Part shown: piece by piece, positions 36,109-45,410 of the stretch | Layout: each line of letters opens with the position of its first letter | Numbering within the stretch: the stretch's first letter is position 1 | From: Alphaproteobacteria bacterium | Lineage (GTDB): Bacteria > Pseudomonadota > Alphaproteobacteria > TMED109 | Assembly (NCBI GenBank): GCA_022825705.1 | Contig: JAJDWH010000024.1 | Coordinates: forward strand, 168,469 to 232,468 | Reading direction: 5' to 3' | DNA: 64,000 nt | Notes under the pieces: generated by a model | The model's database searches: none | What the model saw: the letters and a program-made list of their open reading frames with translations, nothing else | What the model was told of the DNA's origin: nothing | Made by a program: the position numbers and the translations under genes

Positions 36109-36228
36109 CATGAACGACGGGCCGCGGCCACGCCGTAGATGAGTATTGGCGATTGCCGTGACGGCTGTCACGGCAGAACGTAACCGCGGCGGCACCTGAA
36201 GCGCGGAAGTCACGGTCGCAATTCAACT

Positions 36229-36969
36229 TCATGAGCGGCTGCGTGCATTGCTGGAAGTGGCTTCTTCGGTCGGTAAGCGGTAGGCGCGCGCAGCAGCGAA
36301 CCGGGGTTCGCCGAGATCTTCCAGCCAAAATGCATCGGACGGCCGGTGCGGGAAACGAAACACCGCGGACTGCTCGCCCTCGAGCATCCGTGTCGGCACC
36401 TCGAAACGGGACGGACTCAGCGAGAAGCCGGTGCCCAGGGCCTTGATGAGCGCCTCCTTCAGACTCCAGAGCCGATAGAACAAGGCGGCTTGGTCGCGCC
36501 CGGTGGTCGCAGCGAGGGCGAGCCGCTCCCGCGGACCGTAGACGGTGCTCCCGATCCCTTCGAAATCCCTGCCGGGCGTGCGCACCTCCAGATCCACCCC
36601 GAAATCATCCCGATGCGCGAATCCGATCAGGCCGTGCTGACCGCTGTGGCTCACATTGAAGCTCACGTCGGCCGGCGCTCCATTCACCTTCGCGAACGGC
36701 TTACCGTGCTCGAGATAACCGAAGGATAGTTCCCGGTTGGGGCAACCCAGGCGTTCGCACAGGTTGATCCTGAGCGCCGCGCGGCACAGCGCATACTGCC
36801 GCTGGGCCTCTTTGACCAGGAACCGCTTCCACCGCGCCTGTTCGTCGTGGTCGAGCACCGCGAGGGCCAGTTGTTCGCGGTCCGGATCGGGCCTGAGATC
36901 GACGTGCAGGATGAGCGAGCCTTCGGCCTCGCGCCACGGACTCCACCAAGTGTCGCCTCTGACGCTCAT
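36229..36969 (-). CDS. Sfp-type 4'-phosphopantetheinyl transferase
   Basis: The 246-residue enzyme would move phosphopantetheine from CoA to carrier-protein serines. ATG 36969 (MSVRGDTWWSP) is preferred to an upstream frame extension because it overlaps the upstream gene's stop codon (ATGA). Motifs seen are PADVSFNVSHSG, FGVDLEV with the magnesium-binding Asp and Glu, and FYRLWSLKEALIKALGTGFSL, the W-x-x-K-E-A signature of the Sfp/Gsp type. The size and the FxxxxF/Y region fit enzymes that serve secondary-metabolite synthases. It is 120 bases from the polyketide synthase, convergent with it, and is the obvious activator of its ACP and of the free ACP. Confidence 0.93.
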   Translation of the reverse strand: MSVRGDTWWSPWREAEGSLILHVDLRPDPDREQLALAVLDHDEQARWKRFLVKEAQRQYALCRAALRINLCERLGCPNRELSFGYLEHGKPFAKVNGAPADVSFNVSHSGQHGLIGFAHRDDFGVDLEVRTPGRDFEGIGSTVYGPRERLALAATTGRDQAALFYRLWSLKEALIKALGTGFSLSPSRFEVPTRMLEGEQSAVFRFPHRPSDAFWLEDLGEPRFAAARAYRLPTEEATSSNARSRS

Positions 36970-37805
36970 CGCGTAGTGGCGCTCTGCGGCCGTGCCAGGG
37001 TCACTTCGTGCAGATAGGCGCCAACTCCGAGCTGCCGATCCCACTGCGGCGGATATCCCAGAGACACTTCCTGGAAAGGCACGCCGTCAAGCCATTGCGT
37101 GCCCCGGATATGGAGATGGCCGTACACCACCGCGCACGCGTTGAATCGGCGATGCCAGCCTCGGGTTCGGCGGGTCCCGCACCACGGCGTGAAACGCGGA
37201 ACCCGCGGCAGCACGGCATGCTGTTCTTCAAGCGGAAAGTGGTTGATCAGAACCTTCGGGATGCCGGCAGGACACGACGCGAGCCGTCGGGCGGCATCCC
37301 GGCAACGCGCGGCGCACCACGATTCCCGGTCTGGAAACGGGTCGGGATGCAGAACAAGCTCGTCGGAGGCGACAGCGCCGGCTTCCTGCGCCCACCGGAT
37401 CACCTCGTCGCGCCGAACGTGCCGGGGCCGAAAACTGTAGTCGTAGAGCAGGAACAGCGGCGCGATCAGGACCGTGCCATCCCGATGCTGAATCACCGGA
37501 TAGGGATCTTCCGGGGTGAGAACACCGTGGTAGCGAGCGAGCGCGACGAGCCTCTCGTAGAGCGCGACGCCGCGGAGTACGGGCACTGCGTCGGGAATGG
37601 TCCAGAGCTCGTGGTTGCCGGGAACCCAGACGACCTGGCGGAATTTCCGCGTCAGTTGCTGGAAACACCAGTCAAGCCGCTTGGGCCCGTCGGTAACGTC
37701 GCCTGCGAGGATCAGCCAGTCGTCGGGAAATGCCGGGCAACTCTCCAGCGCTTTCCGGTTTGCCGGATGCGAGACGTGAAGGTCGGAGAGCGCCCATAAA
37801 CGCAA
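36966..37805 (-). CDS. Metallophosphoesterase, candidate phosphopantetheinyl hydrolase
   Basis: The 279-residue product has a complete calcineurin-like metal site: SDLHVSH (DxH), LAGDVTDG (GDxxD), VPGNHELW (GNHE), LINHFPLEE and YGHLHIRG (GHxH). The start is TTG 37805 (LRLWALSDLHVS); no better ATG or GTG is available. Its stop overlaps the phosphopantetheinyl transferase start (ATGA). In Mycobacterium tuberculosis a metallophosphoesterase, PptH (Rv2795c), is paired with the transferase PptT and removes phosphopantetheine from carrier proteins. The same pairing here suggests the same opposing reaction, but the substrate is inferred from context only. Confidence 0.8.
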   Translation of the reverse strand: MRLWALSDLHVSHPANRKALESCPAFPDDWLILAGDVTDGPKRLDWCFQQLTRKFRQVVWVPGNHELWTIPDAVPVLRGVALYERLVALARYHGVLTPEDPYPVIQHRDGTVLIAPLFLLYDYSFRPRHVRRDEVIRWAQEAGAVASDELVLHPDPFPDRESWCAARCRDAARRLASCPAGIPKVLINHFPLEEQHAVLPRVPRFTPWCGTRRTRGWHRRFNACAVVYGHLHIRGTQWLDGVPFQEVSLGYPPQWDRQLGVGAYLHEVTLARPQSATTR

Positions 37806-37998
37806 CGGATTACTGCCCGGAACAATTCAGGGATGACATCTGCGCACGTGTGAACCGGATTGTAGGCTGGAGGTTTCTGCCGAGTCCATTGGTGCAGGGG
37901 CGGCGGCATCCGGCGGTCCGTTCACCAGGGACCGCGTCCCGCGCCAGGACCTTGTGCCGCGCGGCGCTGATCAAGGCCGGATCGCCGGCCTGCCACTG

Positions 37999-38226
37999 CT
38001 AGGAAACCCAATCGCAGGCCGGGAAGCCGCGGCCGCCCACGCAATCGCGAGGAACATCCTGGAACTTGAACGCCGGCAGCAAGTGGAAGCCGGCCTTCCA
38101 GGCGTTGCGCGGCCCCGTCAACGTCATCTGGCAGTAGCTGTCGTCGCCACCAGTTCGCATCTCGGCCCCAATCACGAGGCTGTCCTCCTCGTAATTCTGG
38201 GCATCCGAGGGCGGGCCCAACGACAT
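37999..38226 (-). CDS. Possible small hypothetical protein downstream of ketopantoate reductase
   Basis: A 75-residue frame from ATG 38226, seven bases after the ketopantoate reductase stop and on the same strand, encodes MSLGPPSDAQNYEEDSL, GDDSYCQMTLTGPRNAWK and a cysteine-containing end (DVPRDCVGG, FPACDWVS). The third codon positions are GC-rich as in neighbouring genes, and its composition is protein-like. No family is recognised. Between it and the metallophosphoesterase start are about 190 bases with nothing visible. Confidence 0.4.
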   Translation of the reverse strand: MSLGPPSDAQNYEEDSLVIGAEMRTGGDDSYCQMTLTGPRNAWKAGFHLLPAFKFQDVPRDCVGGRGFPACDWVS

Positions 38227-38233
38227 GCTGGCC

Positions 38234-39160
38234 TCAGGCAACTTGCCTGCCGTGCTCGTGCGGCGCCAGGGCGGCGTACACAGTGCGATGGGTCGGCGTG
38301 TCGACTCCAACCCGCCGTCCCATGCGCTCGATCGCGCCGCTCAGTGCGGAGATCTCCAACCGCTCGCTCCGCTCCAGCGCAACGAGCAGTGACGCCTTCA
38401 TCGAGGCTGGCAGCCGGTCCAGCAGCTCCAAAGTCCGGGCTTCCTGGTCGTCGGGCATGGATACGCCAAGCGCCTGCGCCACGGCGACCGTCTCGGCCGT
38501 CAGCCGTGCCATCATCGCCCGCGTTTCCGGATGCGCCCGGCAGGGTCCAAGTGGCAGTCGCGTGAGGCAGTTGGCGCCCGCCAGCGTGCAGATCATCGCC
38601 ACCTTCTGCCAAAGCTCGCACTCGATATCGCCGGACGCCGGGCAGTCAATGCCGGCTTCGGTGCAGGCCTTGCGCAGCATCTGAACGCGCCTGCTCGGCG
38701 AATTGTCCATTTCGCCGACCCGGAGCGTCTGCATGCGGTCGAAATGTCGAACCTCACCTGGGGCTTCAATCAGGGCGCTGATCTGCGCGACGCCGCCCAG
38801 CACCCGGCGAGGCCCCAGCATCCTGCGGAGCACGTCGATGTGTTCGATCCCGTTGAGCAACGGCACGACGCCGGTGTCGCTCAAAAGCGCGGGACGGACG
38901 AGTCCAGCTGCGTGCTCGCAGTCGTAGCTCTTGACCGTGAACAGGACGTAAGCGGGCGCCGTAAACACGGTCGGATCGTCGCTCGCGCGCACCTGCTTCA
39001 GTTCGATGTCACCTAGGACGCTGCGAACCTTGAGGCCGTGCTCCTGCATCGCCCGAAGATGCCGGCCGCGGGCGACGAACCCGACTTCGTGTCCGGATGC
39101 TGCGAGCCGTGCGCCGAAGTATCCGCCGACGCCGCCTGCCCCCATCACGATGAACTTCAT
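38234..39160 (-). CDS. panE: 2-dehydropantoate 2-reductase
   Basis: The 308-residue product is an NADPH-dependent ketopantoate reductase of the pantothenate/CoA pathway. It begins MKFIVMGAGGVGGYFGARLAASGHEV, with the GxGxxG Rossmann motif, and has VLFTVKSYD, LLNGIEH, ELWQKVAMICTLAGANCLTRLPLG (catalytic Lys and Asn of the family) and RRVGVDTPTHRTVYAAL at the C-terminus. The length is normal. Some family members act on other 2-oxo acids. Its place a few hundred bases from the phosphopantetheinyl transferase pair fits a CoA-supply role, but the genes need not be co-transcribed. Confidence 0.9.
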   Translation of the reverse strand: MKFIVMGAGGVGGYFGARLAASGHEVGFVARGRHLRAMQEHGLKVRSVLGDIELKQVRASDDPTVFTAPAYVLFTVKSYDCEHAAGLVRPALLSDTGVVPLLNGIEHIDVLRRMLGPRRVLGGVAQISALIEAPGEVRHFDRMQTLRVGEMDNSPSRRVQMLRKACTEAGIDCPASGDIECELWQKVAMICTLAGANCLTRLPLGPCRAHPETRAMMARLTAETVAVAQALGVSMPDDQEARTLELLDRLPASMKASLLVALERSERLEISALSGAIERMGRRVGVDTPTHRTVYAALAPHEHGRQVA

Positions 39161-39702
39161 TCCCCAGCATCCGCTCCTGTGTGGAGCCCGGGATGATGGT
39201 CGGTACCCGACGGATTCACAATCGGTAATGGGTGACGGTCAGGGCGCCGACGGGAGCGTCGCCGGACTGATGGACGGCATCCATGCCAGGACCTGCAACG
39301 GGGGAGGCGTGACCACCGGTCGGCTGAGTAAGCGCGCAACTGTCCAGATCCCGACGACGAGTGGCGGGCACGCCATCGCCCCCCATGTGTAGCCCCGCGG
39401 CCACGATTCCGACGTGATGCCGACGCGACATGACTGTGACCGACACAGGAACAGCAGCCGGCGGGTTACCGGATCCGGCCGATGCTCAAACCGTCGTCGG
39501 TGATCTGCCAAGGGCAACCCAAGTTGCAATGCTTTCAAGATCAAACGTATGAAGGCGAAATCGTAAACATGGTTGTCGATACCAAACGCATCGCTATAGT
39601 CTGACACGGTGCCGGTGGCCGTCGCTAGCAGATACGTAGGTTGTCCGGTCAGCTCCGAGCATTGCCACTTGCCATCCGCCCTCATGTTCGCTGGAACTGC
39701 CG
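39161..39702. other. Intergenic region, nothing recognised
   Basis: These 542 bases separate the divergent ketopantoate reductase and porin genes. Frames such as 39239-39685 (minus) have no start signal or family character. Promoters for both genes are expected but not located. Confidence 0.4.
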
Positions 39703-41259
39703 ATGTTTCTTCGCCTGCTCACGTACGCGTACGCCCTTGCTTTTGTCGTTGGAATGGGAACCCAGGCATTCGCTCAGGAAAGCGGTTCTGCCGAATCAGA
39801 TGCGCGGATTCAGGCGCTGGAACTCCGTGTTCAGCAGCTGGAAAAGGCATTGGCCGAGGCGTTGGGGAGCGAGGTCGCTGAACCGCCACCGGCCGCCGAG
39901 AGCGCAACCACGGTAGCGCAGACGGAGCCGGCTCCGAACGGAAACAGCCGATCGGACATCACCGGCCAGCAAGGGGCGTACAACTACGACAAGGCCTTTT
40001 TCGGCCCGATCGGGCCGTTAACGTCGAGCGATGGGCGTTTCAAGACGTTCCTGTATGGAAACCTGCAGACAGATTTGGCGGCGTACAGCGAGAGCGGAGA
40101 TTGGGAAGGCGTCTTCGGGGACGAGTACTACATCGGGAAGGACGACACGGACTTCAGCGGCGGCGGCAAGATGCGGCGGGTCAGCTTCGGTGTTGCGAGT
40201 GTCGTCGAGCAGGACTGGATCGTTTTCATGTCGTACAACCTGGCGGACGGCGGCGAGCAGGTTGACAGCGGGCTTCGGGCGGCAGCCATCGTTTACCGGG
40301 GCATCAAGCCGTGGTGGCTGATGGCGGGACAGTTTGGCAACTCGGTCGGGCTTGAATCGTCCACGTTTAACAGCTTCCTGGGCATGGCCGAACGCCCGAT
40401 GATGTCGAACGCCTTCGCCTATGCGCCGAGCGCGCCGGTCGTGGCGCTGATTGCTTCGCATCGCGGGAGGGCCACGTATGCCAGGTTCGGTGTTTTCGGG
40501 AAGAACTCCGGTGTCGACAGCGACTTTGACGAGGGGTGGGGCCTCCATGGCCGCTTCCTCTTGCAGCCGCACAAGGAACGGAGGCTGAGCTCGCAGATCG
40601 GCGTGAGCGGGTACTGGCGCAAGCCCGAGGCCGAAGTCGTGGGCGGCGACCACATGCAGTCGTGTCAAAATAGCTTGATCGGCAGCGGATTCCGATTCAG
40701 GGCCTTCGGCATCTCCGCGGTCGACGGCACCTCCCTGGTGAATACTGGCAAGTTCTGCGATGTCGAGGACTACACGTACATCGTGGCCGAGGGAGCCATT
40801 TCTTGGGAACAGGTTTCCCTTCAGGGAGAATGGGGCACTGCACAGGTCAACACGAATTCGAGCGGAAGTTATGACTTCACCGGCGGATACGTCGATGTCG
40901 GGTACTTCCTGACGGGAGAGAGCCGGAACTACAACCCATACTTCGGTCAGTTCTGGCGCCTGAAGCCGAACAACGATCTGGGACAGGGCGGGCTTGGAGC
41001 ATTCGAACTGCGGGCGCGCTGGCAGACGATCGACCTGAATGACCGGCTGGCTGTCGTCGACGACAGCGTCACCGGTGTCACCGGCGGTGAAGCCAGCGGA
41101 TTTACGGTCGGGCTCAACTGGTATTTCAACGCATTCACCCGCGCCATCTTCAACGCCGGTCGCATCGATGTGGAGTATCCGACGGCGGTCGGCGGTCGTC
41201 TTGGCACGCGGGAAGCGAGCGTCGACGAGTACGTGGCACGCGTCGAGATCTTCTTCTGA
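39703..41259 (+). CDS. OprO/OprP-type outer-membrane porin
   Basis: The 518-residue product has a signal peptide (1-24, cleavage after TQAFA), a short periplasmic coiled coil (IQALELRVQQLEKALAEAL, about residues 35-55), a Pro/Ala/Glu linker, and a beta-barrel of about 420 residues with alternating aromatic strands (GRFKTFLYGNLQ, GLRAAAIVYRGIKPWWLMAGQFG, ARVEIFF). It ends in Phe, the BAM recognition residue. The NSVGLESSTFNSFLGMAERPM segment corresponds to the OprP family region that describes how the protein faces its substrate. Phosphate or pyrophosphate selectivity cannot be deduced. Two cysteines lie in an external loop (SCQNSL, KFCDVEDY). Confidence 0.82.
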   Translation: MFLRLLTYAYALAFVVGMGTQAFAQESGSAESDARIQALELRVQQLEKALAEALGSEVAEPPPAAESATTVAQTEPAPNGNSRSDITGQQGAYNYDKAFFGPIGPLTSSDGRFKTFLYGNLQTDLAAYSESGDWEGVFGDEYYIGKDDTDFSGGGKMRRVSFGVASVVEQDWIVFMSYNLADGGEQVDSGLRAAAIVYRGIKPWWLMAGQFGNSVGLESSTFNSFLGMAERPMMSNAFAYAPSAPVVALIASHRGRATYARFGVFGKNSGVDSDFDEGWGLHGRFLLQPHKERRLSSQIGVSGYWRKPEAEVVGGDHMQSCQNSLIGSGFRFRAFGISAVDGTSLVNTGKFCDVEDYTYIVAEGAISWEQVSLQGEWGTAQVNTNSSGSYDFTGGYVDVGYFLTGESRNYNPYFGQFWRLKPNNDLGQGGLGAFELRARWQTIDLNDRLAVVDDSVTGVTGGEASGFTVGLNWYFNAFTRAIFNAGRIDVEYPTAVGGRLGTREASVDEYVARVEIFF

Positions 41260-41789
41260 GCGTAAGGGCGCCGGCGCCGCCTGGAGACGACCAGGACTGG
41301 CGGTCGCCGTCGACCGGTGTCCCGGCGCCGGTATCTCAGCCACGGCACTGGGCCGCCGAGAGGTTGCACTCAGCCGTTCTCTCTGGTGTCGAGGCGCCGT
41401 CAGCCGCGTAGTTCCGCGGGGTGCTGACATGCAGGGCAACCGGTGAAGCGCAGAGCCGCCAGCGGTGCAGGCCAGGGTGTTCGAGTCTGTGAGCGCGGCA
41501 TGCAGTTAGTATGATGGAGCCTGGCATTGTGGCGGGGTTTGTTGCCTGCTTCGCTCCACTGAGCCGCCGGATGACTGATGGCCTGTACGGACACCTGATG
41601 CGCTGCCATGGCGATTCTCGGGCGCCGGGCGTGGGCTGGGCGGAACCGGCCGGTCCGAAGTAGTGGTCATGCCACGGTCAGGTATCGGTCGATGCGGACG
41701 GGCTTCGGGGAACGGGTGCACGGGCCCGCTGGCATCGCGTCAGATCGGTCGCGATCGGCACTGACCCGGCGTCCGCTGCCACGGCTGAC
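41260..41789. other. Intergenic region, nothing recognised
   Basis: These 530 bases lie between the porin and cysteine desulfurase genes. All frames are short or shadow-like. No terminator with a T-run was found. Confidence 0.4.
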
Positions 41790-42980
41790 ATGCCACGGAA
41801 GGTCATGCAACTGATGGTGCCACAGCATCCGATTTATCTCGATTGCCAGGCCACCACGCCGCTCGACCCGGAAGTGCTCGACGCGATGCTTCCCTTTTTC
41901 CGGGAGCAGTTCGGGAACCCGCACGTCGATGCCCACGCGTTCGGCCGGGAAGCTGCCTCTGCGGTCGAAGCTGCACGTGCCGAAGTAGCGGAGTTGATCA
42001 ACGTCGATCCCCGCGAGATCGTGTTCACCTCTGGTGCGACTGAATCCAACAATCTCGCTATCAAGGGCGCCGCGCGGTACCGCCGCGAGCGGCACGGCTT
42101 CGATCATGTCGTCACGGTCGCTACCGAACACAAGTGCGTGCTCGAGTCCGTCGCACGCTTGGAGCGCGAGGGTTTTCGGTCGACGGTCCTGCCGGTCGAG
42201 CCCTCGGGTCTCGTGGATTTGGACCGCGTAGAGGCGGTGTTGGAGGACGGTGTCGCACTCGTCTCCGTCATGGCTGCGAACAACGAGATTGGCACGGTGC
42301 AGCCCCTGCAAGGGCTGGGCAGGCTTTGCCGGGAACGCTCCGTGGTGCTGCACACCGATGCCGCCCAGGCCGCGGGAAAGATCCCGTTCGACCTACAGGC
42401 CTTGGAGGTCGACCTGGCCAGCCTGTCCGGACACAAGCTGTACGGCCCCAAGGGAGTGGGCGCGCTCTACGTTCGCCGCCGGCCGCGCGTGCGCATCGAG
42501 CCTCTTTTCGACGGCGGCGGACAGGAGCGCACACTTCGCTCCGGGACCGTACCGGTGCCCTTGGTCGTGGGCCTCGGGGTGGCCGCGCGCATTGCCCGCC
42601 AACGGCTTGCCGAGGAGGCGGAGCGCACCAGGATGCTGCGGGATCGCATGCTCTCCCGCTTGCGGGTCCGGCATCCTGACGTGGTCGTTCACGGCGAAAT
42701 GGATGCTCGGCTGCCTGGAAACCTCAGCGTCGGCTACGCCGGAATTCAGGCCCATCGCCTGGTGCGGGAACTCGGTGACGTGGCGCTGTCGACCGGATCC
42801 GCGTGTTCGGATACCTCTGTTGAGACCAGCTACGTGCTGCGGGCCCTGGGGGTGTCCGAGGCGCTGGCGGCGGGCACCTTCCGCATCTCGCCAGGTCGCT
42901 TTACGACCGAAGCGGAGATCGACCGGGCAGCTGTGTCCATTGCCGACGGCGTAGATGCGCTCCGCGCACAGTCCGCCTAG
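41790..42980 (+). CDS. Cysteine desulfurase (IscS/NifS family)
   Basis: The 396-residue PLP enzyme releases sulfur from cysteine for Fe-S clusters or tRNA thiolation. Family features are IYLDCQATTPLDPEVLDAMLPFF, TSGATESNNLAIKG, ATEHKCVLES, NNEIGTVQPL, HTDAAQAAGKIP, the PLP lysine K216 in SLSGHKLYGPKG, RSGTVPVPLVVGLG, and the catalytic C339 in the mobile loop STGSACSDTSVE. The loop length indicates the group I (IscS/NifS) type. An alternative start is ATG 41805. A [2Fe-2S] ferredoxin follows 13 bases downstream, as in isc operons, but iscU, iscA, hscA and hscB are not present. Confidence 0.93.
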   Translation: MPRKVMQLMVPQHPIYLDCQATTPLDPEVLDAMLPFFREQFGNPHVDAHAFGREAASAVEAARAEVAELINVDPREIVFTSGATESNNLAIKGAARYRRERHGFDHVVTVATEHKCVLESVARLEREGFRSTVLPVEPSGLVDLDRVEAVLEDGVALVSVMAANNEIGTVQPLQGLGRLCRERSVVLHTDAAQAAGKIPFDLQALEVDLASLSGHKLYGPKGVGALYVRRRPRVRIEPLFDGGGQERTLRSGTVPVPLVVGLGVAARIARQRLAEEAERTRMLRDRMLSRLRVRHPDVVVHGEMDARLPGNLSVGYAGIQAHRLVRELGDVALSTGSACSDTSVETSYVLRALGVSEALAAGTFRISPGRFTTEAEIDRAAVSIADGVDALRAQSA

Positions 42981-42993
42981 GAGTCAGCTGTCC

Positions 42994-43323
42994 ATGCCGC
43001 GCGTGATCTTCCACCAGCCCGATGGATCGGTACTCGAAGTAGACGAGCCCGCGGGGCAGTCGATCCTGGACATCGCCCACAAGCACGGCATCGATATCGA
43101 AGGGGCCTGCGAAGCGTCGCTCGCGTGCTCGACCTGCCATGTGATCGTCCACCCCGACTGGCACGACCGTCTGCCCCTGCCGACCGATGACGAGGAGGAC
43201 ATGCTGGATTTGGCGTGGGGCGTCACACAGACGTCGCGGCTTGGGTGTCAGGTCGAGCTGACCGAACAGCTCGACGGCCTGGTGCTCAATGTACCGAGCA
43301 ACTCACGCGACGCCCGGGGATAA
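42994..43323 (+). CDS. fdx: [2Fe-2S] ferredoxin, adrenodoxin type
   Basis: The 109-residue product starts at ATG 42994 (MPRVIFHQPDGSVLEVDEPAG) after an AGGAG site. The four cluster ligands are C39, C45, C48 and C85 in the adrenodoxin/Fdx pattern (GACEASLACSTCHVIV and RLGCQV). The acidic DDEEDMLDLA helix, which binds redox partners in adrenodoxin, is present. It is 13 bases after the cysteine desulfurase gene and likely supplies electrons for cluster assembly, as Fdx does in the ISC system. Confidence 0.94.
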   Translation: MPRVIFHQPDGSVLEVDEPAGQSILDIAHKHGIDIEGACEASLACSTCHVIVHPDWHDRLPLPTDDEEDMLDLAWGVTQTSRLGCQVELTEQLDGLVLNVPSNSRDARG

Positions 43324-43518
43324 CCGTGGCGCCCTGTCGAGCCGGTTTGGCAGAGCCTGGCTGGCGACGCGAACGGGCCTGGCTCCCCAGTCCGCAAACT
43401 GGACCTGCCGGTCCCTCCCACGGAGTGATGCGACGACCTCCCGGGAATGCGGCGGGGGTCTCATGAGCACCGGATTTCCGCCGAACTGATCGATCCGTCC
43501 ACAGTGCCGGATCAGCCG

Positions 43519-43818
43519 TCAATCGTGCTTGTGGAACTGGTCCTTCAAAGCCTCGACCCGGTCCGCCGGTTGCTCCTTCTGGAACTTCGCCTTCCAATCG
43601 GCATAGGGCATGCCATACACGGTCTGCCGAGCGTTCTCGTACGTCACGGCCTCCCCGCGCTCCTCTGCCGCCGCGCTGTACCACTTGGAAAGGCAGTTCC
43701 GGCAGAAACCGGCCAATTCCATGAGGTCGATGTTCTGCACGTCGGGGTTTTCCCGAAAGTGCTCGACAAGGCGGCGAAACACGGCTGCTTCGATCTCTGT
43801 ACGGGTTCCTGCGTCCAT
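43519..43818 (-). CDS. DUF1244 family protein
   Basis: The 99-residue cytoplasmic protein matches DUF1244 (PF06844) in length and sequence: AAVFRRLVEHFRENPDVQNIDLMELAGFCRNCLSKWY, followed by YENARQTVYGMPYADWKAKFQ. The CRNCLSKW cysteine pair is characteristic. The family is widespread in alpha- and gammaproteobacteria, of unknown function, and small and helical. The gene is convergent with the ferredoxin gene. Confidence 0.9.
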   Translation of the reverse strand: MDAGTRTEIEAAVFRRLVEHFRENPDVQNIDLMELAGFCRNCLSKWYSAAAEERGEAVTYENARQTVYGMPYADWKAKFQKEQPADRVEALKDQFHKHD

Positions 43819-44064
43819 GGAAGAGTTCCTTACCGGAGGCCTGGGGATATGTTCCGAGCGCCGTCAGGATAGGGCGTCACTGGTCCTCGGCAAAGCAAGG
43901 GATGTTGCGCATTTTGTCGGATCTTCGGACCATCATCGCGCCATTGCCTGGACGTTTATCGATGGCCCCGTAACCAAATGAAGCTCAGGCCGTCCCCCGT
44001 GGTCGCGTAGCCGTTGTGGCTCGGGTGGTCTAACGTCGCGGCCACCGATCAGCGACCGCCTGTC

Positions 44065-45339
44065 ATGTACACGCTCCTCTTTCTCGAGCCCGGCCACTTC
44101 CACGCCGCGCTCACGCTGCGCGTCAAGAACCCCAGGGTCGACCCCACCATCCATCTCTACGCCGGTCCCGGCCTGGAGCGCGACTCCTTCATCGCTCTGG
44201 TCCGTTCGTTCAACGCGCGGGACGACCGGCCGACGAACTGGAACATCCGGGTGCACGAACCCGCCGACCCGGAGCGGGCACTGATCGAGGAGAGGCGCGG
44301 GGACGTCGTTGTCCTTGCCGGGCGGAACCAGCCCAAGCTCGGCACCATCGCCCGCCTGCATGCGGCGGGGCTCCACGTACTGGCTGACAAACCCTGGCTC
44401 ACTGACAGTGCGGCTCTCCCGCATCTCGAGCAGGTAACCGCGGGCTGGCCGCTCGCGATGGACATCATGACCGCTCGCCACGACACGGTCGCACGTCTCG
44501 CGCAGGCGGTCGTGGCCGACCCGGAACTGTTCGGCGCCCTCGACGGAGGCACGGGCGAGCCTGCGATCGACATTCATTCCGTGCACCACCTGCTCAAAGA
44601 AGTGAATGGCACGCTGCTCCGGAGGCCTTCTTGGTACTACGACACCCGCATTCAGGGTGACGGAATCGTTGATATTCAATCTCACATGGTCGACCGGGCT
44701 CAGTGGATCCTCGGTGACGGCCCGGGTTTCGTATTCGAGCGAGACTACGAGCTTGAGGACGCGCGTCGCTGGAACACCCGGGTGCCACGCGAACTCTTCC
44801 ACGCCAGCACCGGTGTCGAGGAATTTCCGGCTGTGCTGGCGCCCTACGTGGAGGCCGGGGTGTTGCACCTCGCCTGCAACAGTGAGATCCGGTACCGCCT
44901 GCGCGGCGTGGCCGTCCGTCAGCGAGCGGAATGGGGCCAGCGCGAACCCGATGGCGGCGGCGATGCACACCGGATGACGGTCCGAGGCGAGCACGCCACG
45001 GCCGTCGCGCGCCGCGGACCCGAGACCGGCTTCCGGAGTGAACTGCACGTCGTGCCGCGCGGTCCGGCACCCGGCTTCGGGGCGCGCCTCTCGGAGAGGC
45101 TTGCCGCGTGGGGGGCCGACGGACCCGGCCTATCGCAGCGCGAGTCTGCGCTCGGACACGAAATTGTCATCCCGGCTGCGCTCCATACTCCACACGAAGC
45201 ACACTTTCCGATGGTTCTAGACGACTTCCTCGATCTCCTCGACGGCGGCGATTGGCCTGCTGCGCTCGCCGCGCGGATCCGTTCGCGTTACGTAATTCTC
45301 GCGCGGGCACAGGAGCACTGCGCTGCGGGCCGCGACTGA
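44065..45339 (+). CDS. Putative oxidoreductase with Oxidoreduct_C-like domain
   Basis: The 424-residue product starts at ATG 44065 ([18 protein letters not shown]). It has a Rossmann-like N-terminal domain in which the usual GxGxxG is replaced by [41 protein letters not shown] is the Gfo/Idh/MocA dinucleotide-binding region with the conserved D/E-K-P lysine. The later part, with [29 protein letters not shown] and [18 protein letters not shown], resembles the putative oxidoreductase C-terminal family (PF16490). The substrate is unknown, probably a sugar or polyol. It is followed after 71 bases by a macrodomain gene. Confidence 0.75.
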   Translation: MYTLLFLEPGHFHAALTLRVKNPRVDPTIHLYAGPGLERDSFIALVRSFNARDDRPTNWNIRVHEPADPERALIEERRGDVVVLAGRNQPKLGTIARLHAAGLHVLADKPWLTDSAALPHLEQVTAGWPLAMDIMTARHDTVARLAQAVVADPELFGALDGGTGEPAIDIHSVHHLLKEVNGTLLRRPSWYYDTRIQGDGIVDIQSHMVDRAQWILGDGPGFVFERDYELEDARRWNTRVPRELFHASTGVEEFPAVLAPYVEAGVLHLACNSEIRYRLRGVAVRQRAEWGQREPDGGGDAHRMTVRGEHATAVARRGPETGFRSELHVVPRGPAPGFGARLSERLAAWGADGPGLSQRESALGHEIVIPAALHTPHEAHFPMVLDDFLDLLDGGDWPAALAARIRSRYVILARAQEHCAAGRD

Positions 45340-45410
45340 CGAGTTCCCAACTGTGCCGGGTGGTCCGAGTTCGGGCGTCGGACGTCACCGCCTACCGATG
45401 GAGAACACAG

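Noticed and set aside
38234..38621. Overlapping frames inside the ketopantoate reductase gene
   Set aside because: They are shadows of a full-length enzyme with intact motifs.
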